Assembly: GCF_029852145.1 (NCBI RefSeq)
Contig: NC_079976.1
Location: forward strand, 18,683,117-18,747,116
Origin: Microplitis mediator
Lineage: Eukaryota > Arthropoda > Insecta > Hymenoptera > Braconidae
Length of the DNA: 64,000 bases
Direction of reading: 5' to 3'
Shown here: in pieces, positions 48,434 to 60,082 of the stretch
How positions within the stretch are numbered: the first letter of the stretch is position 1
Layout of the letters: each line of letters starts with the position of its first letter
The notes under the pieces: model-generated
The model's input: the letters and a program-made list of their open reading frames with translations, nothing else
Told to the model about the DNA's origin: nothing
The model's database searches: none
Program-made: the position numbers and the translations under genes

Positions 48434-48730
48434 GGTCCGGTGGACATGTTAAGATTAGATTAGTTATACATCCAGGGGATGTTTTAGTTTGTTTTGAGGA
48501 AAATTTTGGTTAACGTCCAGGGGACGAATTTATAAAAATTAATTAAAGTTTAACGTCCAGGGGACGGTATTTTAACGTGGGAGTGTGTGTGTGAAAACGT
48601 CCAGAGGACGCAAATTTAGTTTGTCATAAGATTCCGTCCAGGGGACGAGGTATAATTTAATTTGTCATAAGATTCCGTCCAGGGGACGAGGTATAATTTA
48701 GTTTGTCATAAGTAAACCGTCCAGGGGACG
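48434..48730 (+). repeat. Array of eight CGTCC-AGG-GGACG hairpins
   Basis: Stems at about 48435 (GTCC-GGT-GGAC), 48469 (ACATCC-AGG-GGATGT), 48514, 48554, 48599 (loop AGA), 48635, 48676 and 48718. The ACATCC/GGATGT member differs from ACGTCC/GGACG by a paired change. Some are embedded in a longer repeat TTAGTTTGTCATAAG. Confidence 0.85.
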
Positions 48731-48974
48731 AGAAAATTAGTTTGTCATAAGTATTTAGTTTGTCATAAAGTTACAATTGTTATTAAGAGTTAAATAAATA
48801 TAAAGCAAGGTGCTTATAATTATTAAAATTGGAACTAAAGTCTTAAATAAATTTATTTCAGCCTGTTCATCATTCCTCTCCTCTCTCACAAAATTATAAA
48901 AATTACGAACGACCCTGAGCATATAAAATATTTACATTAACATCCGGTTCTGGAAGGCCGAGTCCATCTTCCAG

Positions 48975-48994
48975 TGGCGCCCTAATATTCGAAC
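48975..48994 (+). promoter_or_regulatory. Primer-binding-site-like motif TGGCGCCC
   Basis: TGGCGCCCTAATATTCGAA starts one base after the putative LTR end. TGG complements the CCA end of a tRNA, and TGGCGCC is common in retroelement primer sites. It is followed by only about 60 bp of possible leader. Confidence 0.5.
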
Positions 48995-49059
48995 ATAATA
49001 CTTAGGTGCGACCAGACTTGGCAAGCTAAACACTCTAAGACATCAAATTGAAAAAATAG

Positions 49060-49649
49060 TTTACAATGATTCACCAACTAGAATTTTCATATCTTTCTAA
49101 CTACATATTATTCTCAGGAGGTAAAAAATAAACTTTATTTTAGCTAACTATAGTTGGTAGATTAACTACAGTTATTAACTATCTATCAGATCATTTTTAT
49201 GTATAGTTGAATCTGCAAGAGAATGAGCTTTTCTCCCATCACTTAGCTATAATGAAGTCCATGACTGCACTAACGCACATACGCAATAATGACTTAATTG
49301 TAAAACAATGTTAGAAGAAAAGCCCATTCTTTTGCAGACTTAACTATAGATTGATAAATCTTAATTTTTGTCACAAATTAAATTTCTGAACGCATCCATA
49401 ATATTTGAATTTGACAACCAACTAATGTGGCGATTCATCCTCTATGTCGATCGATACCTTAGACAAAGAGTGCATCCTTCTATCTTTGTGAGTAACGATT
49501 ACCGCTACGTGCGTGAGAACTTTCTTTCCTTCGGTGATCCTTTGTTATAGTGACATTTCAAGTTATGTGCTCTTTTTTTTGTTGATCCTTTGTGATGGTG
49601 GCACTTTATTACTAAGTGCGCGAGAACTTTTCTCACTTTGATTGATTAC
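49060..49649. other. Spacer with an inverted repeat
   Basis: TAGTTGAATCTGCAAGAGAA...GAGCTTTTCTCC (49205-49235) is mirrored by AGAAAAGCCCATTCTTTTGC (49313-49335) and further TAACTATAG words, so a small foldback lies at 49100-49350. Repeated GTGCGTGAGAACTTTCT phrases at 49508 and 49620 lie before the Helitron gene. Confidence 0.4.
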
Positions 49650-49654
49650 AATTT

Positions 49655-52138
49655 ACGGTGCCGAGGAGAAGACGACCTAACTTAGGTCGTCGCAGTCAAT
49701 CAAATGTGCGAAGAGCTACCTCACGTGCTAACCGCACTGATGACCAGAGAGAGACAGATCAAAAAAATAGTCGTATTGCTATGTCAGAATTACGTTCTTT
49801 AGTGAGTGACATTGAAGGAGATAGGCTTAGAATGCAACGAGTTCGTGCAAATCAAACATAACAACAGCGAACACGACATAATGAAATTGAGCGATTCCGC
49901 AGACGCAGTGCTCCTGTGATTCTGGAACAAGCTGCATTCCACTATGATCCGACAATAGATTATTGTGCCGACAAATCGGTAACAATTACGGAAATGACAA
50001 TAATTTGTAGATATTGTAAGAAGTAAAAATACAGTGGTAAATCTACTGAATTATGTTGTGCTGGAGGCAAAGTAAAATTGCCACAATTGGTCCCACCACC
50101 AGATCCTTTACGCACTTCAGTTTTTGGAATCGAAAATGATTCTAAGCACTTCTTGGCCAACATTCAGAAATATAACAACTGTTTCAGATGACATCGTTTG
50201 GCGCTACACATATTATATAGGACAATTTCATGCCCACTTTCAAGGTATTATATACCATAATATTTTTTTATAATATTCAAGTTTGTATTCAAATATATGT
50301 CGGAAATAATTATTGGACAAATCTTTGAAAATTACAGGTACAAAGACAAATTTATCACTTACTAGGGGCGCTGTTACCACTATCAGATGCAGATCATCAA
50401 TTTTTACAAATTTATTTTATGGACAATTCAGATTCAGAAGTTGATAAGCGTTGTGCTCATAATCCAACAGTGAAAAGAACCATTGTCCAGGAATTACAAA
50501 TGTTTCTTCATCAAAACAACAATTTAGTAAACATGTTCAAAATAGCATTGGGTCGGATGCCATCTGACAGCCTTAATATTGTCATTCGAACTTACAAAAC
50601 ACCTGCTGGTGAACACATAAGGAGGTTTACTTCACCCACCATTGACAAAGTGGCAGTTGTCATTGTGGGAGAAAATTTAGAATCTGTTGTGCTTCATCGT
50701 CGGAATAATAATTTAAAACGTGTATCTGAAACACACAGGACTTATGATGCGTTACAATATCCTTTGATCTTTTGGCAGGGGGAAGATGGATACCATTTTA
50801 ATATCAAAATGGTAAATCAAGTAACAGGTTCTGAAACCAACAAAAAAGTTAGTACTATGAATTTCTATTCACACAGACTCATGATCCGTGAAGATGAAGT
50901 AAATCATATTTTGATATGTCGACGACTTTTTCATCAGTTTGCAGTTGACGTGTATGTCAAAATTGGGACTGAACGATCGACAAACATCCGTTTGAACCAA
51001 CGATAACTTCGATCAGAGGAATACATTCATCTCCGCAATGCTATAAATGCCGATGGCAATGTGAATAATGTGGAAACAATGACAACTTTACCAGCCACTT
51101 ACATAGGAATCCCGCGCCACATGCACGAATATGCTCAGGATGCTATGTCATATGTTAGGCATTATGGCCACCCAGACATATTTGTTACATTCACCTGTAA
51201 CCCACAATGGTCCGAAATCAAGAGGGAATTGCTACATGGCCAAACACCAGTTGATAGACATGACATCACTGCCAGAGTTTTTAAACAAAAATTAAAATTT
51301 CGCATGAATTTCATCATAAAGCATCGCGTGTATGGCCAAGTCTGTTGTTGGATATACTCTGTAGAATGGCAAAAGCGTGGTCTGCCACATGCGCACATTT
51401 TAATCTGGTTAGTGGATAAAATAAGGCCAGATGGGATTGATTTTATAATTTCAGCTGAAAGTCCTGATGAAACAGTTGACCCAAAATTGCATGCAGTAGT
51501 TACAGAACATATGATGCATGGACTTTGCGGAGTTTTCAACTACAATTCACCCTGTATGGTCGACGGTAAGTGTTCCAAGCGATACCCAAGAGACCTGATT
51601 GCTGAAACCATAACGGGAAATGATGGATACCCATTATTTTGTCAGCGATCAATTGCGGACAGTGGGCGATCGGTAGTTGTGAACGTAAGAGGACAAAATG
51701 TTGATGTGACAGTCGTTGGATTGTGCCATACTCGCCAATATTGTCCAAAGCTTTTGAGACCCACATCAATGTGGAATATTGTAACTCTTTGAAATCGATA
51801 ATGTACACATGTAAATATGTTAACAAAGGTAGCGATATGGCCGTTTGCACTGTAACCGATGCAAATGACGAAGTATCACAATACCAAATGGGTCGCTATG
51901 TAAGTAGCAACGAAGCAATTTGGCGTATCTCTTCATTTGCGATCCATGAAAGACACCCTACAGTAGTCCATTTAGAAAATGGTCAACGAGTTTATTTTAA
52001 TGAATCGAACGCGGCAGACAGAGCGGTACATCCACCGTCGACAACATTAACAAGTTTCTCCACAGTCTGTCGAACTGATGATTTTGCTAGCACTTTGCTG
52101 TATGCTGACATGCCACGCTATTACATATGGAATGCAAG
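49655..52138 (+). pseudogene. Helitron Rep (HUH endonuclease) gene, truncated before the helicase
   Basis: The first part reads PRRRRPNLGRRSQSNVRRAT (GTG where relatives have Met), then KYNNCFQMTSFGA. A 93-bp intron (50245-50337, GT/AG) is followed by QIYHLLGALLPLSDADHQF. The Rep domain follows: IFVTFTCNPQW, GLPHAHILIWL (the His-x-His metal site), and after a frameshift near 51712 IMYTCKYVNKGSD (the paired catalytic Tyr region) and RYYIWNASS. In-frame TAA codons lie at about 49859, 50023 and 51004. From 52139 the match ends, so the SF1 helicase half is absent. The product would nick and rejoin single strands in rolling-circle transposition. It is dead by several lesions. No TC...CTRR ends were identified. 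Confidence 0.88.
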
Positions 52139-53080
52139 CTCCGTTAAGCTGGCAATGAACAGTCAGCAGAATCGACCGAAATTAGCACCAAAATTTGTTG
52201 CTGAATAGTTGCTAATTAGTTGCTGCAAACCCAATTTTGTTGCTCGAACCGATTCCCCAGAAATCGAGTTGATGCTATCTTATACATAAGCTAGCAGTAA
52301 ACTCGCCAGATAGGTGTTGAATGAAACGTCTGATGCGTGATAATTTGTTGCTGGAACACACCGCGAAAAACGCATCAAAAAATTGAAAATCTGCGGAGCT
52401 TGACCACCAGCAGCAAATGATTAATGACCCTGCTAACTTAACACGCGGTTTTAAATAACAAGGGGCAGTCATTAGTTTTGTTGCTGCTCAGAAATAGACT
52501 TAGTAGTGCCCAAAGAGCCAGCCACAAATTAAAATCAAACGATCGGTAGGACTTAACGACCAGTAAGGGAAAGTTTATGGCCCTGCTATATTAACAGGAG
52601 GTCTTTATGTGCAGAAATTAGTCGTTGATTTTACTGCTGTTAATAAATGGACTTAAAAATATTCAGAGAGCCAGCACCAAAAAAGACATAAAATATCGGA
52701 TAATTGTAACGACCGATAACCGAGAATCAATTGCCCTGTTGTATTAATACTTGTGTGCTATACAAAAGAAACAGTTGCCAATTTCATCTTTGTTCATGAC
52801 TTTTTCTATTGACCCAATCTCTTATTACGACTTATATGCGTTCATTAATTTTCTGAACTTTAAAACATATTCGAATTAGGCAACCCTTGTTTTCTCACTG
52901 GCGATAATTTTAGAACAGCAGATTACCTGAAAATTAAGTGTATGCGTTTTTTCTATTGTTACGTCAAAATAACACATATTAAGAGTAGTGCTCCTGTTTA
53001 GCCTTTGCCGAGCGAAATAACTGGGACGGAGCTATAAGGATGACTGTTTATTATAAATAAAATTAAAATAAAAATACTTA
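52139..53080. other. Unassigned sequence interrupting or replacing the Helitron
   Basis: Starts in the middle of the Rep/helicase linker. It has three loosely similar segments of 170-200 bp (each with GACCAGYARG-like, CTGCTRNNTTAACA and GTTGCTG words at 52400-52760), suggesting an old repeat. No coding potential. Confidence 0.35.
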
Positions 53081-55347
53081 CGTTTCGTTATCTAAGAGAT
53101 AATTAATATTATTAAAAATTAAGTAAAATAAAATTTAATTAATTTAGTAAAGTAATAAAAGCAAAATCAAAACAACTTCCAAATTTATTTAAATCAAAAC
53201 AATTATTTAAAAATTATTACAAAACAAAATTTAATTTGAATTAGACAATTAAATGCGGTTTACAATTTTCAACGTTTTATAAAATGATTTAGCTCTCGAT
53301 TTCACTTGTTATACAATTTATTTAAATAATCGATTAAATATTTAAATTCATTATTAGTTGTTTATTTAAGTAATTTGTTACCTTGATTTATTTGATGATT
53401 ATTATTATTATCAACAATTATTTATTTGATTTATTATTTATTATTCTTCCTTCTCAACCCTTGATAATTGATGTAATTTGATCAATATTGAATTTTATTT
53501 ATTAAATGAATTATATTTAAATGATTCAAATTAGATTTGATAATCGATGGAATGTTTATCAAAATTATTAATTAATTAAATGAATTATCACTTTTGAATA
53601 ATTCAACAATTATTTTAAAAAACTTCTGAATTATATTTTAATAATTCAGTTTATAAACAATTAAATCACCATTATTAATGATTTAATAAAATTAAGGACT
53701 TTGCCTTTAAATAATTAAAATTTCGTCAATGACGAATGAGCTCACTTAGGAAACTAAAATCTTTTTCGATTTCCAGAAGAGCTGTTACCAGGTAGTAACA
53801 TCCCTTCCAATAATTATTTAATTATACCAATTATTTCATTGGCCATAATTGAATCAATATTTTTTTTATAATTATTATTTATATATATATTTTTTATGAC
53901 TTCCAATGCAGTTAGCAACATACGCATAAAGCATTGGAGTCGAATTCATAAATCAATATTTATTGATTCTTACTTTTTTTTTCTTTATTGCAATATATTC
54001 TTTATTTATTTAAACCTTTTATAATTCATTTCATTTTTAATTATTAATAACTTGTTTATTGATAATTATTATTTAATTATATTTTATTATAACATTTCAC
54101 AATTTCATTTCATATTCATTTATTATTTCATTTCATTATTAATAAACATATCATTAATAATTAATTTTATTTCTTTTCTTTTAAATAACAATTATCTTTA
54201 TTTTTTAAAGATATTTCAAAATTCATTTCATATTTTTTTTTTAATAATAATAATTTCATAAATTTCATTTCATTATTTCTTTCATTATTTTCATTATTTA
54301 TTCATTCATGTAATTTCAATTTCATTTCATTACTTCATATTTCATATTTATTATTTTATTTCAATATTCCATTTATTCAATTCAATAATTTGAATTTATA
54401 TTCAAATTCATAAACATTCATTTTTTTAACATTTAATATTTACTTTTTTTTTATATTTATTTATTTATAATTATCAATAACAATATTTCATAAAAATAAT
54501 TTGAATTTAAATTCAAATTTAAAAATCATGAGCCGTAATAATGGCTGGAAGTCATTTGCTAATTAATTAATTGATGCGTAGCCAGATGGCATAACATGTA
54601 TGATTTTTAATAAATTGATTGACAGCAAGAATAAGACGTCATGACGTCACACCCCCACTGTTAGTTATTTGTCATATATTTTAATATATGACAAATATTT
54701 ATAAAACTAAATATATGTATGTTTTCATTTGACAATATTTCATTCATTTATTATTTTTTTATAAAATATTATTATTATGTTTATTATTGTTTTTATAAAT
54801 TTTATTAATTATTATTTTTATTAAATTGTTTTCTTATATATGTTTCATAGGTTCATTTATTCATGTAATATTATTATTATTATTTTTTTTTTTTAGTCGT
54901 CTCTCTTTTTTTTTTAATGTCATTTATTAAATTAAAATTCGTTTTTATAAAATAAGTTCTTACTTTCAATAGTAACAAATAATTTTTTAGTTTTAGTATC
55001 ACACTATATATATATATTTTTTTTAAATTTATTCTACATTTTTTTTATAGTAATTGTCATTAATTATTTTTTTTTCATTAATTTGTATATTTACCCCTTT
55101 TTTCTTTATACGTCTTATCTTATATAAATTTCATTTGTAAATTTTAACTTATGTTTGACTTGACAACAAATGCTTGCTTATCGATGATAATTTAATAGTT
55201 TTTATATATCTCAATAAATTATTATTATTTTTTTTCAAAATTGATTTGTTAATATTTTATTTTGATATATTTGTTTATTGTACTTACCTTATATTTATTC
55301 ATGTATATATATTTTTTTGTTATTTAAATAATCAGAACTGAAATTCC
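53081..55347. other. 2.3-kb extremely AT-rich tract
   Basis: Consists largely of ATTTATTAAT-type sequence, with T-rich and TATTATTATT runs. Two GC-richer islands stand out: AGAAGAGCTGTTACCAGGTA near 53776 and AGACGTCATGACGTCA near 54631. GGTAACATCCCT-like words recur at 53797 and 59441. No gene. Confidence 0.6.
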
Positions 55348-57302
55348 GTAAAGGCCCTAGGGGTATAAGCATGGTGAATTTGCCCCCGAAAGGTATCGGC
55401 TTGATACTGCGGGGATTTTTAGGTACTAATAAGATATTAAGATCCTGAGCGTTTCAGCTTTTGAAACCAATCGGTCTTCGAGAAAGAGCCAAATATGTAA
55501 AAATCAGATAAAATGAATATTCTCAGAGAGTATTCTATCGATTGACTTATACTCGGGATATGTTTTGGGGGTCGATAGTAGCTCCTCGGAAAAAAATTGG
55601 GAGCTTGATCGGTCGACAACAACCTCGAAAAAAATGACTTTTTAGTTTTAATTTCGACTTTTCACGATGTTACGGTTCTGGTACAATTATGAAATAATTT
55701 TTTTTGGATTCCTCATCCAATTTCCTATAGACTTAAGTGCTTTTAAAATTTTTAAAAAAGGTACGCAATATAGAAAAAAAAAATAAAAACCACTTTTTAA
55801 GCAAATATTTACTTTATTTGCATGTTTAAAGTGTGAATCATTATTTTTCTAGTTTGTATATGTTCTTGAATGTTATTTGCAAAAATAATCTCTGCATCAG
55901 CGGTTAAATTTTGTCATATCATATAATATCAACAAAAATATTATAAACATTATACACATATAAAACAGAAAATAGATTTTGGTTTGTAAATTATAAATAC
56001 ATAACAACAAATGAAAGATATACTTGAGGAAAAAAATGTATAATTATATTTTATCAGTCTTCATCACTATCCTCTTCAATCACCGGTGAAATACTGTCTC
56101 TATCAAATAATTTGCTTAGTATTTCAGCAGGCCTTAAAATCTTTGTTAAATATCTCCCGTGTGATAAATAGTAAACAACAGCAGCAACATGAGAGCAACA
56201 TCCAATTATTCTCAGACCATTTGCACACTCACAACTATGCCTCAATATGCTTTTTGGACAAATAGCATTTTTTTTATACTCAATAAAACATCTATAAACC
56301 TTTCTATTAATGTGTCTGGATTGAACTTGAATTTTGAGTATATTTGACTGTTCTTTCACATATTGAATAGTGAGATTACCTGTTTCATCAAGCATTTCTG
56401 CTAAATAGGAAACAGCCTGTTTCAATTGATAGGAACCAGTGAAAAAAATACGCAGATCATTTTCTGTCATTTCTGGAAAGTCTTCAAGAGTTTCAGATGA
56501 AATTGTTTGAAACGGCAATTTTTTTCGCTGCCAGTCATTTTTTTGAACGTCTTCAGCTAACGTATTTACTACATTATTTTGCGATTTCATTGTTTCGATG
56601 ACTTCATCCAAAAACTCTGAGTCGGAAGTAAGACGCTTACTATACATATTGAAACAGGCTGTTTCCTAGTTAGCAGAAATGCTTGATGAAACAGGTAATC
56701 TCACTATTCAATATGTGTTGAAATTATATGATATGACAAAATTTAACTGCTGATGCAGAGATTATTTTTGCAAATAACATTCAAGAACATATACAAACTA
56801 GAAAAATAATGATTCACACTTTAAACATGTAAATAAAGTAAATATTTGCTTAAAAAGTGGTTTTTATTTTTTTTTCTATATTGCGTACCTTTTTTAAAAA
56901 TTTTAAAAGCACTTAAGTCTATAGGAAATTGGATGAGGAATCCAAAAAAAATTATTTCATAATTGTACCAGAACCGTAACATCGTGAAAAGTCGAAATTA
57001 AAACTAAAAAGTCATTTTTTTCAAGGTTGTTGTCGACCGATCAAGCTCCCAATTTTTTTCCGAGGAGCTACTATCGACCCCCAAAACATATCCCGAGTAT
57101 AAGTCAATCGATAGAATACTCTCTGAGAATATTCATTTTATCTGATTTTTACATATTGGCTCTTTCTCGAAGACCGATTGGTTTCAAAAGCTGAAACGCT
57201 CAGGATCTTAATATCTTATTAGTACCTAAAAATCCCCGCAGTATCAAGCCGATACCTTTCGGGGGCAAATTCATCATGCTTATACCCCTAGGGCCTTTTA
57301 CA
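55348..57302. mobile_element. Palindromic element enclosing a SWIM-domain gene
   Basis: Arms 55348-55928 and 56730-57302 are nearly perfect reverse complements (outer word GTAAAGGCCCTAGGGGTATA). Between them on the minus strand lies a 197-codon ORF. Between ORF and right arm, 56650-56727 repeats about 78 bp of the ORF in opposite orientation. So the element is an inverted duplication in which one copy kept the 3' half of the gene and the other lost nearly all of it. Confidence 0.82.
56054..56647 (-). CDS. SWIM zinc-finger protein fragment, transposase-associated
   Basis: 197 codons, no stop. The middle reads FPEMTENDLRIFFTGSYQLK, YLAEMLDETGNLTIQYVKEQ and INRKVYRCFIEYKK; the C-terminal third has HSCECANGLRIIGCCSHVAA, a C-x-C...C-x-H pattern as in SWIM fingers, then VVYYLSHGRYL and an acidic tail EEDSDED. 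The CCSHVAAVVYYL form is, to my knowledge, typical of SWIM proteins linked to DNA transposons rather than of MULE or kinase SWIM domains. The N-terminus begins at the palindrome junction, so the catalytic part has been lost. It is open throughout, so it may be recent or still translated. Confidence 0.65.
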   Translation of the reverse strand: MYSKRLTSDSEFLDEVIETMKSQNNVVNTLAEDVQKNDWQRKKLPFQTISSETLEDFPEMTENDLRIFFTGSYQLKQAVSYLAEMLDETGNLTIQYVKEQSNILKIQVQSRHINRKVYRCFIEYKKNAICPKSILRHSCECANGLRIIGCCSHVAAVVYYLSHGRYLTKILRPAEILSKLFDRDSISPVIEEDSDED

Positions 57303-57344
57303 CATAAAAAAAATAATTTTGGTATAACTGTAAGATTATATATA

Positions 57345-58478
57345 GGGCATTCCATACCAAATCGGCCACTTTTTGAGGTCACCCCCTCCGATATTTTTGA
57401 AAAATTTATATGTTTTGGAGGCTGATAAAAAACGCTCTCCTGAATTTTTTCAAAATTTTTTTGACTACTCGTTTCCGAGATACCGATTTTTTTCAAAATA
57501 CGAGGTTTTTTTTTGAAACGGTTATAACTTTGCGAAAAGTACACCAATCGGATCGTTTTTTTTTCTAAAATCTTCGTTTTTGAATGTTCTTTCAAGAAAA
57601 AAACACGTTTTTATTCTTAATCAATTCCTTCATTATTTATTTTAAGTTTGAAGCAAAAAAAATGTTTTTTGGAAATGTATTCCCCCCTCCGATTTTTTTG
57701 AAAAAATTCTCAAAAAAACTTGGATGAATTTAGAAAATTTTGAGACCAATCCGATCGTGGACAGACAATTCGTTCTATTTTTTTTCTTAATTCGGAAAAA
57801 GTTTTTTTCCCTAAATATTGTTTTTCGACTTAATTTGACCGAAGAACATTTTCAGATCGGTCTATTTAGATGCTATGATATTTTCTTAAATACTGTGCCG
57901 TTCAGAGTATAGTATTTTTGAAAGTTTTTCTACTCATTCAATAAATAAATTATGAAAATCAACTAAGAACTACTTATGAGTTATCTTTATGACCTAGGAG
58001 AAGTGGTACGTGGCCTTATTGGGACGATAGCTAATAAGGAACAAAAAATACCCAGGAAAGGATAGTAAATGAAATTGATCCGAATTTAAACCCCAAAGTA
58101 ATAAACGAAGTTTATTTTTTTTGACGCTTAAACAATTTGTGAATTTCAAATTCAGTTGAATTCGAGTATTGTTTTACGAGTAAACTTCCATTGTCAATTT
58201 GTATCACACAATGAAGTTTTTGAGTTCCTTTTGTAATTGCTGTTCTATTAAACTTCATTTCGTGATACCAAATGAAGATGCAAGTTTTCGCGAAGTTATA
58301 ACCGTTTCAAAAAAAAAACCTCGTATTTTGAAAAAAATCGGTATCTCGGAAACGAGTAGTCAAAAAAATTTAAAAAAATTCAGGAGAGCGTTTTTTATCA
58401 GCCTCCAAAACATATAAATTTTTCAAAAATATCGGAGGGGGTGACCTCAAAAAGTGGCCGATTTGGTATGGAATGCCC
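57345..58478. mobile_element. Palindromic element with GGGCATTCCATACC ends
   Basis: Inverted ends GGGCATTCCATACCAAATCG (57345) and reverse (to 58478). Arms about 57345-57545 and 58285-58478, loop about 740 bp without ORF. The family resemblance to 39963-41524 is clear: CATTCCATNNCAAATCG then ACCCCC. Confidence 0.75.
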
Positions 58479-58695
58479 CATATTTGATTTTATTTAAAAT
58501 GTAGATTATTATTATTATTATTATTTTTTTTTTGTTTTTATTAATTTTAGTACATTAGTGGTGCAGTAATAGTATTCCATATATATAATATTTATTTATG
58601 TAGTGAAATGATTATTTATATTGGTAATATATATATTTCTATTACTTCTTTTTTTTTTTTTTTTTTTTTTCATTTATTATTGTTATAATATTTTT
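58479..58695. repeat. (TTA)n and T-rich low-complexity tract
   Basis: TTATTATTATTATT at 58510-58525 and poly-T at 58650-58670. Confidence 0.8.
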
Positions 58696-59124
58696 TTATT
58701 TATTATTATTTTTTTTTTGCCATTTTTCCACATGCAATCCTCCTTTTACAACTAATTCTTCTTCCTTCCAAACGAAGATTTGACGACAATCTTCACATTC
58801 ACTTGCAGGTATAATTTCTAAAATTATTGCATTGCAATAATTACAAGTGTTCTGTTGATCCTTTGAGATCTTATGTAAATTCAGAATTCCTCGAAAATCC
58901 TTGAATGATTCGTCCTCATTAATTATTAAATTCACAAGTCACTTGATACAAATAATTTTTTCTTTAGTTGTGTTGATGTCCTTGATAAAAATTTTATTAG
59001 TTGTAGCTTTGTTTCTCTGAATGCAAAAATAATCCTCTATTCCTCTGAATATTTCTATATGTTCTCCGGCGTTGAGTTGACGTATGAGCTCGATTTCAAG
59101 AAAATTATGTTGATTGGACGACAT
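58696..59124 (-). pseudogene. Unknown small ORF with one in-frame TGA and a C2C2 finger
   Basis: ATG at 59124 starts MSSNQHNFLEIELIRQLNAG, continues EHIEIFRGIEDYFCIQRNK and KEKIICIK, meets TGA at 58939-58941, and stays in the same frame as LVNLIINEDESFKDFRGILN, then CNYCNAIILEIIPASECEDC (two C-x2-C pairs) and KGGLHVEKWQKK to a stop at 58696. Total 142 codons. The G+C content and residue use are far from the AT-driven background, so it is, or recently was, a real protein. I do not recognise the family; the finger suggests nucleic-acid or protein binding. A mutation, readthrough or a missed intron could explain the TGA. Confidence 0.5.
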
Positions 59125-59625
59125 ATAATAGTATTTAATTTAATAATTAATTAATTTTAATTTTTTTTTTATTTTATTAATAATTTTAAATATTTAAATC
59201 ATACATAACAAAATTTCTTTTACCTTGTTTTTATTTAATTATTATTTTTCAAGCTCTTGATGGATATAATAAGGATAACTATTGTATTATTAAATTTTTT
59301 TTTAATGAATTTCTATGATCGTTTATTTTATTAGATTTTATAAAAACTTGGGTTTTCTATGTTATTTTTATTTAAACGTGTTTTCTCGCGTAAAGCTGGA
59401 CACTTAATGACGCATAATTTTTGATAAATATAAGGTGTCACCGGTTGGTAACATCCCTACTCAAAATTTTGAAAAGAATTTATATGCGGAAGGGGTGTCA
59501 TTTGAGTCCCTTTCGCGATAACGCGACTTATGCCTTGGTTTTAGCATGCATTCCGATGACATAAACATTTAACATGCATTAAATATTGAAATAATATTTA
59601 ATGGAATATTTTTAATAATAATAAT

Positions 59626-59640
<15 letters not shown>
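59125..59640. other. Intergenic AT-rich DNA
   Basis: Includes GTGTCACCGGTTGGTAACAT near 59427 and CGTAAAGCTGGACACTTAAT near 59390, which look like pieces of the repeat seen in the 53-55-kb tract. No gene. Confidence 0.4.
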
Positions 59641-59663
<23 letters not shown>

Positions 59664-59852
59664 AACGAGGTTTATGAAACCCTCATTATCGCACCATGAT
59701 AATAGGCCGTTACCCAGGGTAGTTACCACATGCTATCTGGTTTACCCGCTAGATTATATTCAATTATTATTATTATTTAATAATCCCTCTCCATTCGTAT
59801 TTTCAATGGAAGGGATGCGCATCACGTCGACGCATAAGCATCGACGTGAATC

Positions 59853-59886
59853 TATAAGAAGGCCTGCGCGCCGTTAATTATTCAGA
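59853..59886 (+). promoter_or_regulatory. LTR core promoter: TATAAG and TTCAG
   Basis: TATAAG at 59853-59858 and TTCAG with A at 59884, 31 nt apart, followed by AATAAA at 59927-59932 as in short-R LTRs. Confidence 0.65.
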
Positions 59887-60082
59887 TTTAAGCTTTTTCT
59901 CAACTTTACTATCATTATGTCTATATAATAAATACAGTTTATCTTTTTAACTCTTTCTTTTTAACTTTCAATTACCTGTCTACGACTAAGTATTCAGTAG
60001 TATTTAAGTATACTTTTTAATTAATCGAATAATCATTAACTGCAATGATTATTCTCTCGTAGAACTACCTACACTTCCTAGC

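Larger units (their letters stand above)
46952..48973 (+). mobile_element. Long terminal repeat, about 2.0 kb
   Basis: Begins TGTAACAGGG after a polypurine tract and ends near CATCTTCCA, one base before TGGCGCC. Contains a TATA/initiator pair, AATAAA soon after it, several GGCC...GGCC inverted words (for instance GGCCGTTGGCC), and an array of CGTCC/GGACG hairpins near the 3' end. The left border is firm; the right border rests on the primer-site motif. Confidence 0.75.

Noticed and set aside
51162..51850. Minus-strand ORFs across the Helitron Rep gene
   Set aside because: Antisense shadows of the Rep coding sequence.
58939..58941. Selenocysteine at the in-frame TGA
   Set aside because: No conserved redox context around the codon, and I saw no SECIS-like structure in the following AT-rich DNA; a mutation or readthrough is simpler.
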